NCBI GenBank assembly: GCA_036374835.1
Contig: DASUTB010000084.1
Coordinates: forward strand, 1 to 38,181
Direction of reading: 5' to 3'
Length of the DNA stretch: 38,181 nucleotides
Source of the DNA: DASUTB01 sp036374835
GTDB lineage: Bacteria > Actinomycetota > Actinomycetes > Jiangellales > Jiangellaceae
A program made the position numbers and the translations under genes. The notes under the pieces are model-generated. The model was not told the DNA's origin. It ran no database searches and saw only the letters and a program-made list of their open reading frames with translations. Shown one piece after another: positions 15,152 to 23,892 of this stretch. Every line of letters starts with the position of its first letter. Within the stretch, counting starts at the first letter, position 1.

Positions 15152-16581
15152 CGACCAAGCAGGAGATCCTCGACCGGCTCACGGCGCTGCGCGCAAGTGA
15201 TCTTCCCGTCCACGGCGGGCGCACCATGGCTTACGTCTACGACTCCGGCCTGCCCGAGCTCGACGATCTGGCCGCGGCCGCGGCCGCCGCTTTCGCCGGT
15301 GTCAACGGGTTGGACATGACGGTCTTCCCGAGCGTGGTCGCCCTGGAGAACGACCTGGTGAAGCGCGCAGGTGCGTTGCTCGGCGGCGACGCTGCGACGG
15401 TCGGCACGTTCACCAGCGGCGGGACGGAGAGCTGCCTGCTCGCCGTGCACACCGCCGGCAACCATGCCCGGCGGCAGCGCGGCGTCACCGCACCCGAGAT
15501 GGTGCTGCCGGTCACGGCACACGCGGCGTTCTTCAAAGCCGCGGAGTTGTTCGGGATCACGCCGGTCGTACTGCCGGTCGGCGACGACTTCGTCGTGCGG
15601 CCGGAGGACGTCGCGTCCGCCATCACGCCCGACACCGTGCTTGTGGTCGTCTCCGCACCGTCGTACGCGCACGGCGTCATCGACCCGGTCGCCGAGGTGG
15701 CGGGTATCGCGCAGTCGCAGGGCGTGTTGTGCCACGTCGACGCCTGCATCGGCGGCTGGTACCTGGGCCATCTGCGGCTCGCGCCCGACGCGCCGACGAT
15801 CCCGGAGTTCGATCTGCGAGTACCGGGCGTCACGTCGCTCTCGGTCGACCTGCACAAGTACGGCTACACGCCGAAGGGCGCGTCGATCGTCCTGTTCCGG
15901 GACGCCGACCTGCGCCGGCACGGCTACTTCGTCCACACCGAGTGGCCCGGTTACCCGGTGATCACCACCACGCTTCAGGGCACCAAGTCGGCCGGCCCAC
16001 TGGCCAGTGCGTGGGCGGTCACCGAACACGTCGGAACGGACGGCTACGTCGAGCTGTCCCGGAGCGTTCATCGGACCACTCAAACCCTTATCGAGGGGGT
16101 CGGCGAGATCGACGGGCTGTACGTGCTCGGCGCGCCCCAATCATCGCTGCTGACCGTGGCGTCGGACGACTCGACGCTCGACGTGTTCGTCGTGGCGGAC
16201 GAGATCCGGTCCGCCGGCTGGTTCCTCCAGCCGCAGTTGGCGTACGAGAAGTCACCGGCGAATCTCCATCTGACCGTGACAGCCGCGATGGCCACCCCGG
16301 AAGGCGCGGCGGACCTGCTCCGCGAGCTGGCCGGGGCCGTCGGCCGCGCCCGGGATCTCGGGCCGGCGGCGATCGATCCTATGCTCGCCCAGGCGGCACA
16401 GTCCTTGGATCCGGAAACGCTCGGACCGGAGGAGGTCACCGCCGCGCTCCGGATGGCCCGCATCGAGGCGGGCGGCGCTCTCCCAGAGCGCATGGCGCCG
16501 GTGCTCGCGGCGCTGCAGGCGCTACCGGGTCCGCTCGCCGCCCGGCTGCTGCCCGAAGTGATCAGCGGGCTGTACCGTTGA
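15148..16581 (+). CDS. PLP-dependent decarboxylase/lyase, sphingosine-1-phosphate lyase-like
   Basis: A 477-residue fold-type-I PLP enzyme. The PLP lysine is Lys237 in SVDLHKYGYTPKG, with CHVDACIGG upstream holding the ring-contacting Asp, TSGGTESCLLA for phosphate binding, and GTKSAGPLASAW. This set is closest to sphingosine-1-phosphate lyases and relatives in the group II decarboxylase superfamily. Eukaryotic S1P lyases have an N-terminal membrane anchor, which is absent here, so it is cytosolic. The start is GTG 15148, overlapping the MFS stop. The C-terminal 90 residues after the catalytic domain are a helical extension. The true substrate is unknown, as this is not a sphingolipid-making lineage as far as I know. 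The stop is followed directly by a repeat. Confidence 0.85.
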   Translation: MTTKQEILDRLTALRASDLPVHGGRTMAYVYDSGLPELDDLAAAAAAAFAGVNGLDMTVFPSVVALENDLVKRAGALLGGDAATVGTFTSGGTESCLLAVHTAGNHARRQRGVTAPEMVLPVTAHAAFFKAAELFGITPVVLPVGDDFVVRPEDVASAITPDTVLVVVSAPSYAHGVIDPVAEVAGIAQSQGVLCHVDACIGGWYLGHLRLAPDAPTIPEFDLRVPGVTSLSVDLHKYGYTPKGASIVLFRDADLRRHGYFVHTEWPGYPVITTTLQGTKSAGPLASAWAVTEHVGTDGYVELSRSVHRTTQTLIEGVGEIDGLYVLGAPQSSLLTVASDDSTLDVFVVADEIRSAGWFLQPQLAYEKSPANLHLTVTAAMATPEGAADLLRELAGAVGRARDLGPAAIDPMLAQAAQSLDPETLGPEEVTAALRMARIEAGGALPERMAPVLAALQALPGPLAARLLPEVISGLYR

Positions 16582-16660
16582 GCTTTGCGCGGGGTGCCCC
16601 GGCTTTGCGCGGCTTGCGGCCGTCGTTTGGCTGGGAAGTGCCAGCTTTACGTGATCATTC
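16582..16660 (-). repeat. about 80-bp intergenic repeat (element D)
   Basis: Read on the minus strand it runs GAATGATCACGTAAAGC, then CCCAGCCAAAC, then GCAAAGCCGGGGCAC. It shares these blocks in the same order and spacing with 26502-26581 and 23803-23873. An internal CTGGCACTTCCCAG hairpin is present. It fills the junction exactly, beginning at the base after the decarboxylase stop and supplying the last three codons and TAA of the SDR gene. Confidence 0.75.
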
Positions 16661-17435
16661 CGAGGGTGCGGGCGTCGCGGGCGATGATGTCGCCGGCCGC
16701 GGCGCGGAGTGAGTCCGGAGTGTCGATGTCGGCACGGAAGAACCGGCCGGCAAGGTCGTCGAGCGAGCCGTCCGCGACGGCAGCGGCGAGCGCGACGACG
16801 TCCTTCGGGTCGGTCCATTCGGTGCGGCCCTCATGCATCGGCATGGAACGGGTCATGTCGGTCTCGATCTGGCCGGGCGCCAGGTCAAATGCGCGTATCC
16901 CCTGCTCTCGGTACTGCGCGTCGAGGAGCGTGGTGAGCCGGGCGATCGCGCCCTTGGCCATCGCGTACCCGGTGTACGCAGGCATCGGGCGGTATCCCGC
17001 GCCGCTGTTGATGTTGATGATCCGGCCGGCGCCGCGGTCGAGCATACCCGGCAGCACGGCGTGCGTGACGAGCATCGATCCACGTACATTCACTTCCACG
17101 ACGCGCCACATCGCCTCGATGTCGGTGTCCGCGAACGGCCGCTCCTCGGGCTCGATCACGCCGGCGTTGTTGATCAGCAGGTCGATGCCGCCGAGCACGT
17201 GCTCCGCCTCGGCGACGGCACGTCCGACCTGGTCGCCGTCGACGACATCGGCAGTGACGGCGACCGTCCGTACACCATGAGCGGCGCACTCGGACGCGAC
17301 CGCGTCCAGCTCGTCGGCCCGTCGGCCCAGCAGCGCCACGTCGTGACCCGCCTCGGCCAGACCGACTGCCAGGTGCCGTCCGATTCCGCGATTGGCCCCG
17401 GTGATCAGGACGACCTGCCGTCGCCGGTCAGCCAC
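16647..17435 (-). CDS. short-chain dehydrogenase/reductase (SDR)
   Basis: A 262-residue classical SDR with cofactor motif TGANRGIG (12-19), NNAG (89-92) and catalytic Ser144, Tyr157 and Lys161 (YAMAK). It is an NAD(P)-dependent oxidoreductase of unknown substrate. The start is GTG 17435, overlapping the pheT stop by 8 nt, so it is probably translated from the pheST message, an odd partner for a tRNA synthetase. The C-terminal Met-Ile-Thr and the stop codon are encoded by the intergenic repeat, so the natural end of the protein has been rewritten. It converges with the PLP lyase gene. Confidence 0.92.
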   Translation of the reverse strand: MADRRRQVVLITGANRGIGRHLAVGLAEAGHDVALLGRRADELDAVASECAAHGVRTVAVTADVVDGDQVGRAVAEAEHVLGGIDLLINNAGVIEPEERPFADTDIEAMWRVVEVNVRGSMLVTHAVLPGMLDRGAGRIININSGAGYRPMPAYTGYAMAKGAIARLTTLLDAQYREQGIRAFDLAPGQIETDMTRSMPMHEGRTEWTDPKDVVALAAAVADGSLDDLAGRFFRADIDTPDSLRAAAGDIIARDARTLGMIT

Positions 17436-19917
17436 GCAGTACCGCCCCGGTTCGCCGGGCCGCCTCGGCCACGGCGGCGTCGCGGGCGTCGGTCGTCTCT
17501 TCGACGGTCAGCGTGCGGTCCGGTGCGCGGAACCGGAGTGCGTACGCCAGCGAGCGCTGGCCCTCACCGACCTGCTCTCCCTCGTACACGTCGAACAGCC
17601 GGATCGATTCCAGCAGCTCGCCGGCACCGTCCCGGAGCGCCGCCTCGACATCGGCTGCCGGCACCGAGGACGGCACGATGAGCGCGACGTCCTGCGTCGC
17701 GATCGGGTAGGTCGTCACCGGCTGTGCCTCGACCGGGTCCGCACTGGCGCCGAGCCGGTTCAGCTCGAGTTCCATCGCGACCGTCCGTCGCGGCAGGCCG
17801 AGTGCCGAAACGACCCGCGGATGCAGCTCGCCGGCGTGCCCGACCAGCGTCGAACCGATGTACAGCGCGGCGCACCGTCCGGGATGCCACGGCGCGTGAT
17901 CGTCGCGGACGACCGTCAAGGCCGCACCGGCCTCGTCGGCCACCAACCGGGCCGCGGCCACGGCATCGGCCCACGAGACCGGCTGCGCGTCGCCCCACCA
18001 GCCGGGCGGCTCCCAGTTCCCGCATGCCGCGACGGCGATCCGCCGGGGCTGTGCGGGAAGGGCCGCTTCGAGCGCCGCGATCTGCTCATCGGTCGGCCGC
18101 CGGTCGACCGGCAGCCGCGGTGCGGCCGGAAGCGGCCTCGGGCCGGGGCGGAACACCAGTCCGGACTCGAACAGCGCCACGTCGGCGAAACCGCGCCCGA
18201 CGTTGCGGCGCAGGGTGGCGAGCAGACCGGGCAGCAGCGTGCTGCGCAAATACGGTTGTTCGTCGGACAGCGGGTTGGCAAGGCGAACCAGCTGGCGCCG
18301 TGCATCGTCCTCCGGCAGACCGAGCGCATCCAGCTCGGCCACTCCGATGAACGGATACGACGGCGCCTCGACATAACCCGCCTCGGCAACCGCCCGCTCG
18401 ACCCGGCGCCGGAGCCGCTGCTCGAACGTGATGCCGCGACCCGCCGGCGCCACCGGCAGGACCGACGGTACGGCGTCGTACCCGTGCAGCCGGGCCACTT
18501 CTTCGACCAGGTCGTACGGATCGGTCAGGTCGGGACGCCAGGACGGCGGGGTGATGACGAGCCGTCCCCCCTCGTTTGGCGTGACCCGCGAGCCGGTCGC
18601 CGCGAGCAGCCGCGCGACTTCGTCGTGCGGGTAGTCGACACCCACGACCCGTGCCGGTAGACCGGCGTCCATCGAGATCCTGGGCGGCTCGGGCGCGGCG
18701 CCGACGAGCGTGCCCCCGGGCTCGACCGTCGCGCCGCCGAGTTCGGCCATCAGGTCCGCGACCCGCTGCGCCGCCACCGCCGGCAGGGCCGGGTCGACGC
18801 CGCGCTCCCACCGCTTGGCGCCTTCGGTGGGCAGTTTGTGTCGGCGCGCGGTGCGGGCCACGCCGGTCGCCTCGAAGTTCGCCGCCTCGATGACGATCTC
18901 AGTCGTCGAGGGCCCGAGCTCGGTCGTGGCGCCGCCCATCACGCCGGCGAGACCGATCGGGCCGGAGTCGTCGGTGATGAGCAGGTCGTCCGGGTCGAGG
19001 TCGCGGACGGTGTCGTCCAGCGTGGTGAGCTTCTCGCCCGCGTTGGCCCGCCGTACCACGATGGGGCCGGACAGCAGCGTGCGGTCGTAGCCGTGAATGG
19101 GCTCGCCGAGCTCCAGCATTACGTAGTTCGTGATGTCGACGGCCAGCGACAGCGGACGCATGCCGGCCAGCTGGATCCGGCGCTGCATCCAGCGTGGCGT
19201 TCTGGCGTGCGCATCGAATCCGGTCACGGAGCGGGCGGCGAACACCGGGCACCGCTCGGCGTCCTCGATCCGGACGGGATAGCCGCCGGTGTCGAACGAC
19301 ACGTCCACCGCGGCGGGATCCCGGAACGGCACGCCGTACGCGGTCGCCACCTCGCGCGCGGCTCCCCGGATCGACATCGCGTAGCCGCGGTCGGGCGTGA
19401 CGGCGATGTCCAGCACGTCGTCCCGCAGGTGCAGGAGCGACGCGGCGTCGTCCCCCACCTCGGCCTCACCTGGTCGCAGCACGATGATGCCCGTGTGGTC
19501 ATCGCCGAGACCGAGCTCGCGCGCCGAGCAGATCATGCCGTCCGAGACGTGGCCGTAGGTCTTGCGCGCGGTGATGGTGAACCCGCCGGGAAGGACCGCA
19601 CCCGGCAGCGATACCACGACGAGGTCGCCCTCAGCGAAGTTCCGGGCACCACAGACGATCCCTCGTGGCTTGCCTTCGTCGTTCTCATCCGGACCGACGT
19701 CGACCTGGCACCAGCGGATGGTCTTGCCGTTCTTGTGCGTCTGTTCGGTGAACGCGACGACGCGGCCGACGACGAGTGGCCCTTCGACGTCCGCTCCGGC
19801 ATGGTCGACGGTCTCGACCTCGAGCCCGGCCCGGATCAGGCGCGCGGCGACGTCCCGTGGCGACTCGGTCGACGGGAGGTCCACGTAGTCGCGCAACCAC
19901 GACATTGGGACACGCAT
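17428..19917 (-). CDS. pheT: phenylalanyl-tRNA synthetase beta subunit
   Basis: An 829-residue subunit of the (alpha-beta)2 enzyme that charges tRNA-Phe. The N-terminus is MRVPMSWLRDYVDLP. An EMAP/OB tRNA-binding domain follows at about 40-150 (VVGRVVAFTEQTHKNGKTIRW). Then come B3/B4 editing blocks (about 210-380), a B5 domain (about 420-490, RVVGVDYPHDEVARLL), a catalytic-like core, and a C-terminal FDX-ACB anticodon-binding domain (about 735-829, IATQDVALIVPSSVP). The ATG directly abuts the pheS TGA with no gap. The length is typical. Confidence 0.97.
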   Translation of the reverse strand: MRVPMSWLRDYVDLPSTESPRDVAARLIRAGLEVETVDHAGADVEGPLVVGRVVAFTEQTHKNGKTIRWCQVDVGPDENDEGKPRGIVCGARNFAEGDLVVVSLPGAVLPGGFTITARKTYGHVSDGMICSARELGLGDDHTGIIVLRPGEAEVGDDAASLLHLRDDVLDIAVTPDRGYAMSIRGAAREVATAYGVPFRDPAAVDVSFDTGGYPVRIEDAERCPVFAARSVTGFDAHARTPRWMQRRIQLAGMRPLSLAVDITNYVMLELGEPIHGYDRTLLSGPIVVRRANAGEKLTTLDDTVRDLDPDDLLITDDSGPIGLAGVMGGATTELGPSTTEIVIEAANFEATGVARTARRHKLPTEGAKRWERGVDPALPAVAAQRVADLMAELGGATVEPGGTLVGAAPEPPRISMDAGLPARVVGVDYPHDEVARLLAATGSRVTPNEGGRLVITPPSWRPDLTDPYDLVEEVARLHGYDAVPSVLPVAPAGRGITFEQRLRRRVERAVAEAGYVEAPSYPFIGVAELDALGLPEDDARRQLVRLANPLSDEQPYLRSTLLPGLLATLRRNVGRGFADVALFESGLVFRPGPRPLPAAPRLPVDRRPTDEQIAALEAALPAQPRRIAVAACGNWEPPGWWGDAQPVSWADAVAAARLVADEAGAALTVVRDDHAPWHPGRCAALYIGSTLVGHAGELHPRVVSALGLPRRTVAMELELNRLGASADPVEAQPVTTYPIATQDVALIVPSSVPAADVEAALRDGAGELLESIRLFDVYEGEQVGEGQRSLAYALRFRAPDRTLTVEETTDARDAAVAEAARRTGAVLRG

Positions 19918-21027
19918 TCAGATCTCCATCCCGAACTGGCGGGCGAACCGGACGTCACCCTCGACCATGTCGCGCATGTCTGCGATGCCGTGGCGGAACA
20001 TCAGGGTGCGCTCGAGGCCCATACCGAACGCGAAGCCGGTGTAACGCTCGGGGTCGACGCCGCAAGCGATCAGCACGCGCGGGTTCACCATGCCGCAGCC
20101 GCCCCACTCGATCCAGCCTTCGGACGAGCACGTCCGGCACGGTGCGTCCGGGTTGCCGACCGACGCACCGCGGCACACGAAGCACTGCAGATCCATCTCC
20201 GCCGACGGCTCGGTGAACGGGAAGTAGGACGGCCGCAGCCGGGTCGACAGACCCTCGCCGAACATCGCCTGCGCGAAGTGGTCGAGTGTGCCCTTGAGAT
20301 GGGCCATGCTGAGGCCCTCGTCCACGGCCAGGCCCTCCACCTGACTGAACACCGGCGTATGCGTGGCGTCGAGCTCGTCGGTGCGGAACGTGCGACCGGG
20401 GCAGATGACGTAGATGGGCGGCTTGCGGTCCAGCATGGTGCGCGCCTGGACCGGCGACGTGTGGGTACGCAGAACGCGCCCGGACGTCTCCGATTCGACG
20501 AAGAACGTGTCCTGCATGGTGCGGGCCGGATGGTCCGGGCCGATGTTCAGCGCATCGAAGTTCAGCCACTCCGCTTCGAGCTCCGGGCCCTCGGCGACCT
20601 CCCAGCCCATCGCGGTGAAGACGTCGGCGACCCGCTCCTGGATCGTGCTCAACGGATGGCGCGCGCCGCGGGGTCGACGGTCGTACGGCAGCGTCACATC
20701 GACCGATTCCTCGATGAGCACGCGCGCGTCCCGCTCGGCTTCCAACTCGGCCTGACGCTCGGCGATCGCGGCGGTGATCTCCTTGCGGGCACCGCCGACA
20801 CGCTGGCCCGCTTCCTTGCGCGCTTGCGGCGGCAGGGCACCGATCTCTCGGTTGGCCAGCGTCAGTGGGGAACGGTCGCCGGCGTGTGCGAGACGCGCGG
20901 CCTTCAGTTGGTCGAGGTCGGTGGCCGCCTTGATCGCGGCCAGCGCTTCGTCCTTCATCCGGGCGACCTCGTCCGGATGAAGCGGTGTGACCTCAACTGG
21001 GTCGTACTGCTTGTTGGGCGCAGACAT
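19918..21027 (-). CDS. pheS: phenylalanyl-tRNA synthetase alpha subunit
   Basis: A 369-residue catalytic subunit. An N-terminal coiled coil (about 20-95) is followed by the class II core: motif 2 (GRTFRTDELDATHTPVFSQVEG), the TFFVESETSG block and motif 3 (GFAFGMGLERTLMFRHGI). FVCRGASVGNPDAPCRTC carries a Cys pair seen in many bacterial PheS. ATG 21027 (MSAPNKQ) is preferred because AAGG lies upstream; an in-frame ATG at 21045 lacks a ribosome binding site. The 249 bp upstream show no T-box and no Phe-rich leader peptide that I could recognise. Confidence 0.97.
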   Translation of the reverse strand: MSAPNKQYDPVEVTPLHPDEVARMKDEALAAIKAATDLDQLKAARLAHAGDRSPLTLANREIGALPPQARKEAGQRVGGARKEITAAIAERQAELEAERDARVLIEESVDVTLPYDRRPRGARHPLSTIQERVADVFTAMGWEVAEGPELEAEWLNFDALNIGPDHPARTMQDTFFVESETSGRVLRTHTSPVQARTMLDRKPPIYVICPGRTFRTDELDATHTPVFSQVEGLAVDEGLSMAHLKGTLDHFAQAMFGEGLSTRLRPSYFPFTEPSAEMDLQCFVCRGASVGNPDAPCRTCSSEGWIEWGGCGMVNPRVLIACGVDPERYTGFAFGMGLERTLMFRHGIADMRDMVEGDVRFARQFGMEI

Positions 21028-21276
21028 GGCTGAGCGAACCTTCATATATTGGGCGTGGCGTCTTCGCCGAGACAGTCTCCCGGAATGACCAGGCGAGTCT
21101 ACGGCGTTTTGGCGGTGAAGCGCACCTGCACCCCGTGTGGCGGACCGATCGGGTGCCCCGCACGGTCACTGGAATCGGCGATCGTCCGCCGGTGCCGCAT
21201 TGATAGCGTCGCAAGCGCATCGTGGAAGTTTGCGTGAGCCACCGCTGGCGTGCTGCGCCGGGAGAAGGAGACCGTC

Positions 21277-22182
21277 ATGGCCCATCGTGAGCGCACACTC
21301 GCACTGTTGGACGCACCGTCCAACCTCGGGTTGCGCCCGCCCGGCGAGGGCCTTGTACCCGGCTGCTACAAGGCACCCGGTGTGCTGCGCGATGCCGGTC
21401 TACTACATCGGCTGCGAGCGGTCGATGCGGGCGTGGTGACCGCGGGTCGGTATCGACCGGACTGGACGCCGGGCCGAGTCCGCAACGAGACGGCGATCGC
21501 GACGCACTCGAGACGGCTCGCCGACCGCATCCAGTCGCTGTTCGGCCAGGGTCGATTCCCTGTCGTACTCGGCGGCGACTGCAGCATTCTGGTGGGCATC
21601 GGCTTGGCGCTGCGCCGCGCGGGTCGGTTCGGCCTGGTCTCCCTGGACGGTCTCGACTACCGGCATCCGGGGAACATGCCGGAGGCGGTCGGTGCCATGG
21701 GCGGTGAGAGCCTCGCCGCGGTGACCGGCCTCGGCGGCATGCTTGCCGAGCTGGACGGGTTGCGTCCCTACTTGCGCCCCGCCGACACCGTGGCGATGGG
21801 AATCCGACCGTACGACGAATGCGCGGACGAGGCCGCGGCCAACGGCCTGCATCTGATCGACGCGGTCACCGTGGCCGGTGACCCGGACGCCGCGGCGGCT
21901 GCGGCGCTCGAGGTTGTGGAGCGCGCCGAGTTGGACGGCTTCTGGATCCATCTGGACGCCGACGTGCTCGATCCGGAACCGATGCCCGCCGTTGACGCCC
22001 CAGAGCCTGGCGGTCTGACTTTCCACCAGCTCACCGCGGTGCTCCGGGTGTTGCTCGGGTCCACCCGTGCCGCCGGTCTCGATCTGACCATCTACGACCC
22101 CGACCTCGATCCGGAGTTCAGCGCCGGGCGGCGATTGGCGGACATGCTCGTCGATGTGTTGGCACCCATTCCCCACCCATGA
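21277..22182 (+). CDS. arginase/agmatinase-family protein with altered metal site
   Basis: A 301-residue ureohydrolase-fold protein. ATG 21277 is chosen because GGAGAAGGAGA lies 6 nt before it. The C-terminal ligands HLDADVLDP (Asp227, Asp229, Asp232) and PEPGGL are intact. The first ligand region reads GGDCS, with Cys102 where arginases have His. The second reads DGLDYRHPGN (124-133) where relatives, as I recall them, have DGHSDFRHPGN: the His ligand is lost with a one-residue deletion, although Asp127 may still bind. A canonical two-manganese centre is therefore doubtful; it may be a catalytically changed or non-catalytic member. Despite the nearby arg cluster it is not in that operon. Its TGA is part of the TGATCA end of the palindrome that follows. 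Confidence 0.8.
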   Translation: MAHRERTLALLDAPSNLGLRPPGEGLVPGCYKAPGVLRDAGLLHRLRAVDAGVVTAGRYRPDWTPGRVRNETAIATHSRRLADRIQSLFGQGRFPVVLGGDCSILVGIGLALRRAGRFGLVSLDGLDYRHPGNMPEAVGAMGGESLAAVTGLGGMLAELDGLRPYLRPADTVAMGIRPYDECADEAAANGLHLIDAVTVAGDPDAAAAAALEVVERAELDGFWIHLDADVLDPEPMPAVDAPEPGGLTFHQLTAVLRVLLGSTRAAGLDLTIYDPDLDPEFSAGRRLADMLVDVLAPIPHP

Positions 22183-22228
22183 TCATCGGCACTTTCCACA
22201 CAGGCAGTGTGAAAAGTGCCGATGATCA
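22180..22228. repeat. 49-bp palindromic repeat at convergent junction (element C)
   Basis: 22-bp arms (22180-22201 and 22207-22228, starting TGATCATCGGCACTT) with a single C/A mismatch surround a 5-nt AGGCA loop. It is homologous to the copy in argD with the same length. It lies between the arginase-family gene and the AGCS gene and donates the TGA stop of the former. It could work as a two-way terminator. Confidence 0.8.
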
Positions 22229-22244
22229 CAGGCCGGTTACCCGA

Positions 22245-23657
22245 TCAGGCCGTCGTGTCGGGCTTGACGGTGACCAGCTTCCACTCCGGGTTGCTGAAGA
22301 ACTGGAAGCTCTCCCGCTTCACCAGCAGCGACATCACGACCAGTCCGATCAGGTTCGGCAGCGCCATCAGCGCGTTCATCATGTCGCCGAACGCCCACAC
22401 CTGCTCGAGGGCGGCGACGGCGCCGAAGAAGATGACGACGATGAACACGACCCGGTACGGGACGATCGCGCGCTCGCCGAATAGGAACAGGACGCACCGG
22501 TCGCCGTAGTACGACCAGCCCAGTAGCGTGGAGAACGCGAAGAACACGACGCCGAGAGCGACGATCGCACCACCCCAGTCGCCGGGCAGACCCTCGCGGA
22601 ACGCGATCGTGGTCAGTGCCGCTCCGGTCTCACCTTCCCGCCACACACCCGTGGTGACGATGACGAGTCCGGTGAAGCTGACGACGACCAGCGTGTCCAG
22701 GAAGGTCTGTGTCATCGACACGAGCGCCTGCCGGGTCGGGTTGGACGTCTGGGCGGCCGCGGCGGCGATACCGCCGGTGCCGAGCCCGGACTCGTTCGAG
22801 AACACGCCACGGGCGACGCCGAACCTGAGTACGGCCAGGAATCCGGCACCGACGAATCCGCCGGCCACCGCGTCGGTCCCGGTGAACGCGTCGGTGAAGA
22901 TGGTTCCGAGCGCGCCCGGAAGGTCGCCGACGTTGATGAGCAGGATGACTGTCGCCGCCAGGCAGTAGAAGATCGCCATGAACGGCACGAACGCCGCGGT
23001 GAAACGCCCGATGGCCTTGATGCCACCGAGAATGACGACCGCCGCGACGAGCATCAGCACGAGGCCGGTCACCCACATCGGGACGCCCCACTCCTCGTCA
23101 AGGGAGTCCGCCACGCTGTTCGCCTGGATCATGTTGCCGATGCCGAACGCGGCGATCGCACCGAAGACGGCGAACAGGATCCCGAGCACCTTGCCCCAGT
23201 TGTTGCGAATCCCGTTCGAGAGGTAGAACATCGGGCCGCCGCCCTGCTCACCATTGGCGTCGGTGACGCGGAACCTCACCCCGAGGTGCGCCTCCGAGTA
23301 CTTCGTCGCCATGCCGACCAGGCCGGTGATCCACATCCAGAACAACGCGCCCGGGCCACCGAGTGCGATCGCGGTACCGACGCCGGCGATGTTGCCGACG
23401 CCGACGGTCGCGGCGAGTGCGACCGTGAGCGCCTGGTAGTGGACGATGTCGCCCTCGGCGCCCTCTTCCTTGCGCTTGACGAGAGCCAGCCACAGCGCGT
23501 GGAACAGCTTGGTGAACTGCAGACCCCTGAGCAGGATCGTCAGGTAAAGGCCGACGCCGAGGATCAACGGGACCAACAGCCCGAATCCCTGAAGCCAATC
23601 GTGCCCGCCCCACAACAGGTTGTTCATCCAACCGACGATGTCGTCGTACAGATCCAT
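22245..23657 (-). CDS. amino acid carrier protein, AGCS (alanine/glycine:Na+ symporter) family
   Basis: A 470-residue inner-membrane protein with about 11 hydrophobic segments. AGCS signatures are TVGVGNIAGVGTAIALGGPGALFWMW (about 84-109), GGGPMFYLSNG and FSNESGLGTGGIAAAAA. It imports alanine or glycine with sodium. ATG 23657 is preceded by a perfect AGGAGG. A GGCGCC-GTT-GGCGCC hairpin (23671-23685) stands just upstream of the ribosome binding site and could influence translation. No glycine riboswitch was found in the leader. Confidence 0.93.
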   Translation of the reverse strand: MDLYDDIVGWMNNLLWGGHDWLQGFGLLVPLILGVGLYLTILLRGLQFTKLFHALWLALVKRKEEGAEGDIVHYQALTVALAATVGVGNIAGVGTAIALGGPGALFWMWITGLVGMATKYSEAHLGVRFRVTDANGEQGGGPMFYLSNGIRNNWGKVLGILFAVFGAIAAFGIGNMIQANSVADSLDEEWGVPMWVTGLVLMLVAAVVILGGIKAIGRFTAAFVPFMAIFYCLAATVILLINVGDLPGALGTIFTDAFTGTDAVAGGFVGAGFLAVLRFGVARGVFSNESGLGTGGIAAAAAQTSNPTRQALVSMTQTFLDTLVVVSFTGLVIVTTGVWREGETGAALTTIAFREGLPGDWGGAIVALGVVFFAFSTLLGWSYYGDRCVLFLFGERAIVPYRVVFIVVIFFGAVAALEQVWAFGDMMNALMALPNLIGLVVMSLLVKRESFQFFSNPEWKLVTVKPDTTA

Positions 23658-23670
23658 ACGTGCCTCCTAT

Positions 23671-23775
23671 GGCGCCGTTGGCGCCGTCGTGACCCGCGGT
23701 CCGCTCGGACGTCCCCCGCGTTCGCTTTCGGACCTGAACGAAGCGGACATTAGTTCTAAGGGCGCCGGAGGGCAA
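23671..23775 (-). promoter_or_regulatory. AGCS gene promoter and leader hairpin
   Basis: On the minus strand a -35 TTGCCC (23770-23775), a 17-bp spacer and a -10 TAATGT (23747-23752) predict a start near 23740 and a leader of about 80 nt. The leader ends in the hairpin GGCGCC-AAC-GGCGCC (23671-23685), 5 nt before the AGGAGG. No known riboswitch consensus was recognised. Confidence 0.5.
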
Positions 23776-23802
23776 TACTCCACGCCGACAAGGATTGCGA
23801 CC

Positions 23803-23873
23803 GAATGACCACGTTAAGCGCCTATTCCCCAGCCAAACCGTCCTTGCAGGCCCGGCAAAGCCGGGACACGCCG
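23803..23873 (+). repeat. intergenic repeat (element G)
   Basis: GAATGACCACGTTAAGC, CCCAGCCAAAC and GGCAAAGCCGGGACAC occur in the same order as in the copies at 16582-16660 and 26502-26581, here in the opposite orientation. It lies in the 235-bp gap between the AGCS promoter and the 3' end of the RNA methyltransferase gene. The right limit is approximate. Confidence 0.65.
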
Positions 23874-23892
23874 AGTATCGGAAAGCCGCCGG

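Noticed and set aside
21028..21276. T-box or attenuator upstream of pheS
   Set aside because: No T-box consensus, no Phe-codon-rich leader peptide and no terminator hairpin could be found.
23658..23740. Glycine riboswitch upstream of the AGCS transporter
   Set aside because: The conserved tandem glycine-aptamer blocks are absent; only a short GGCGCC hairpin is present.
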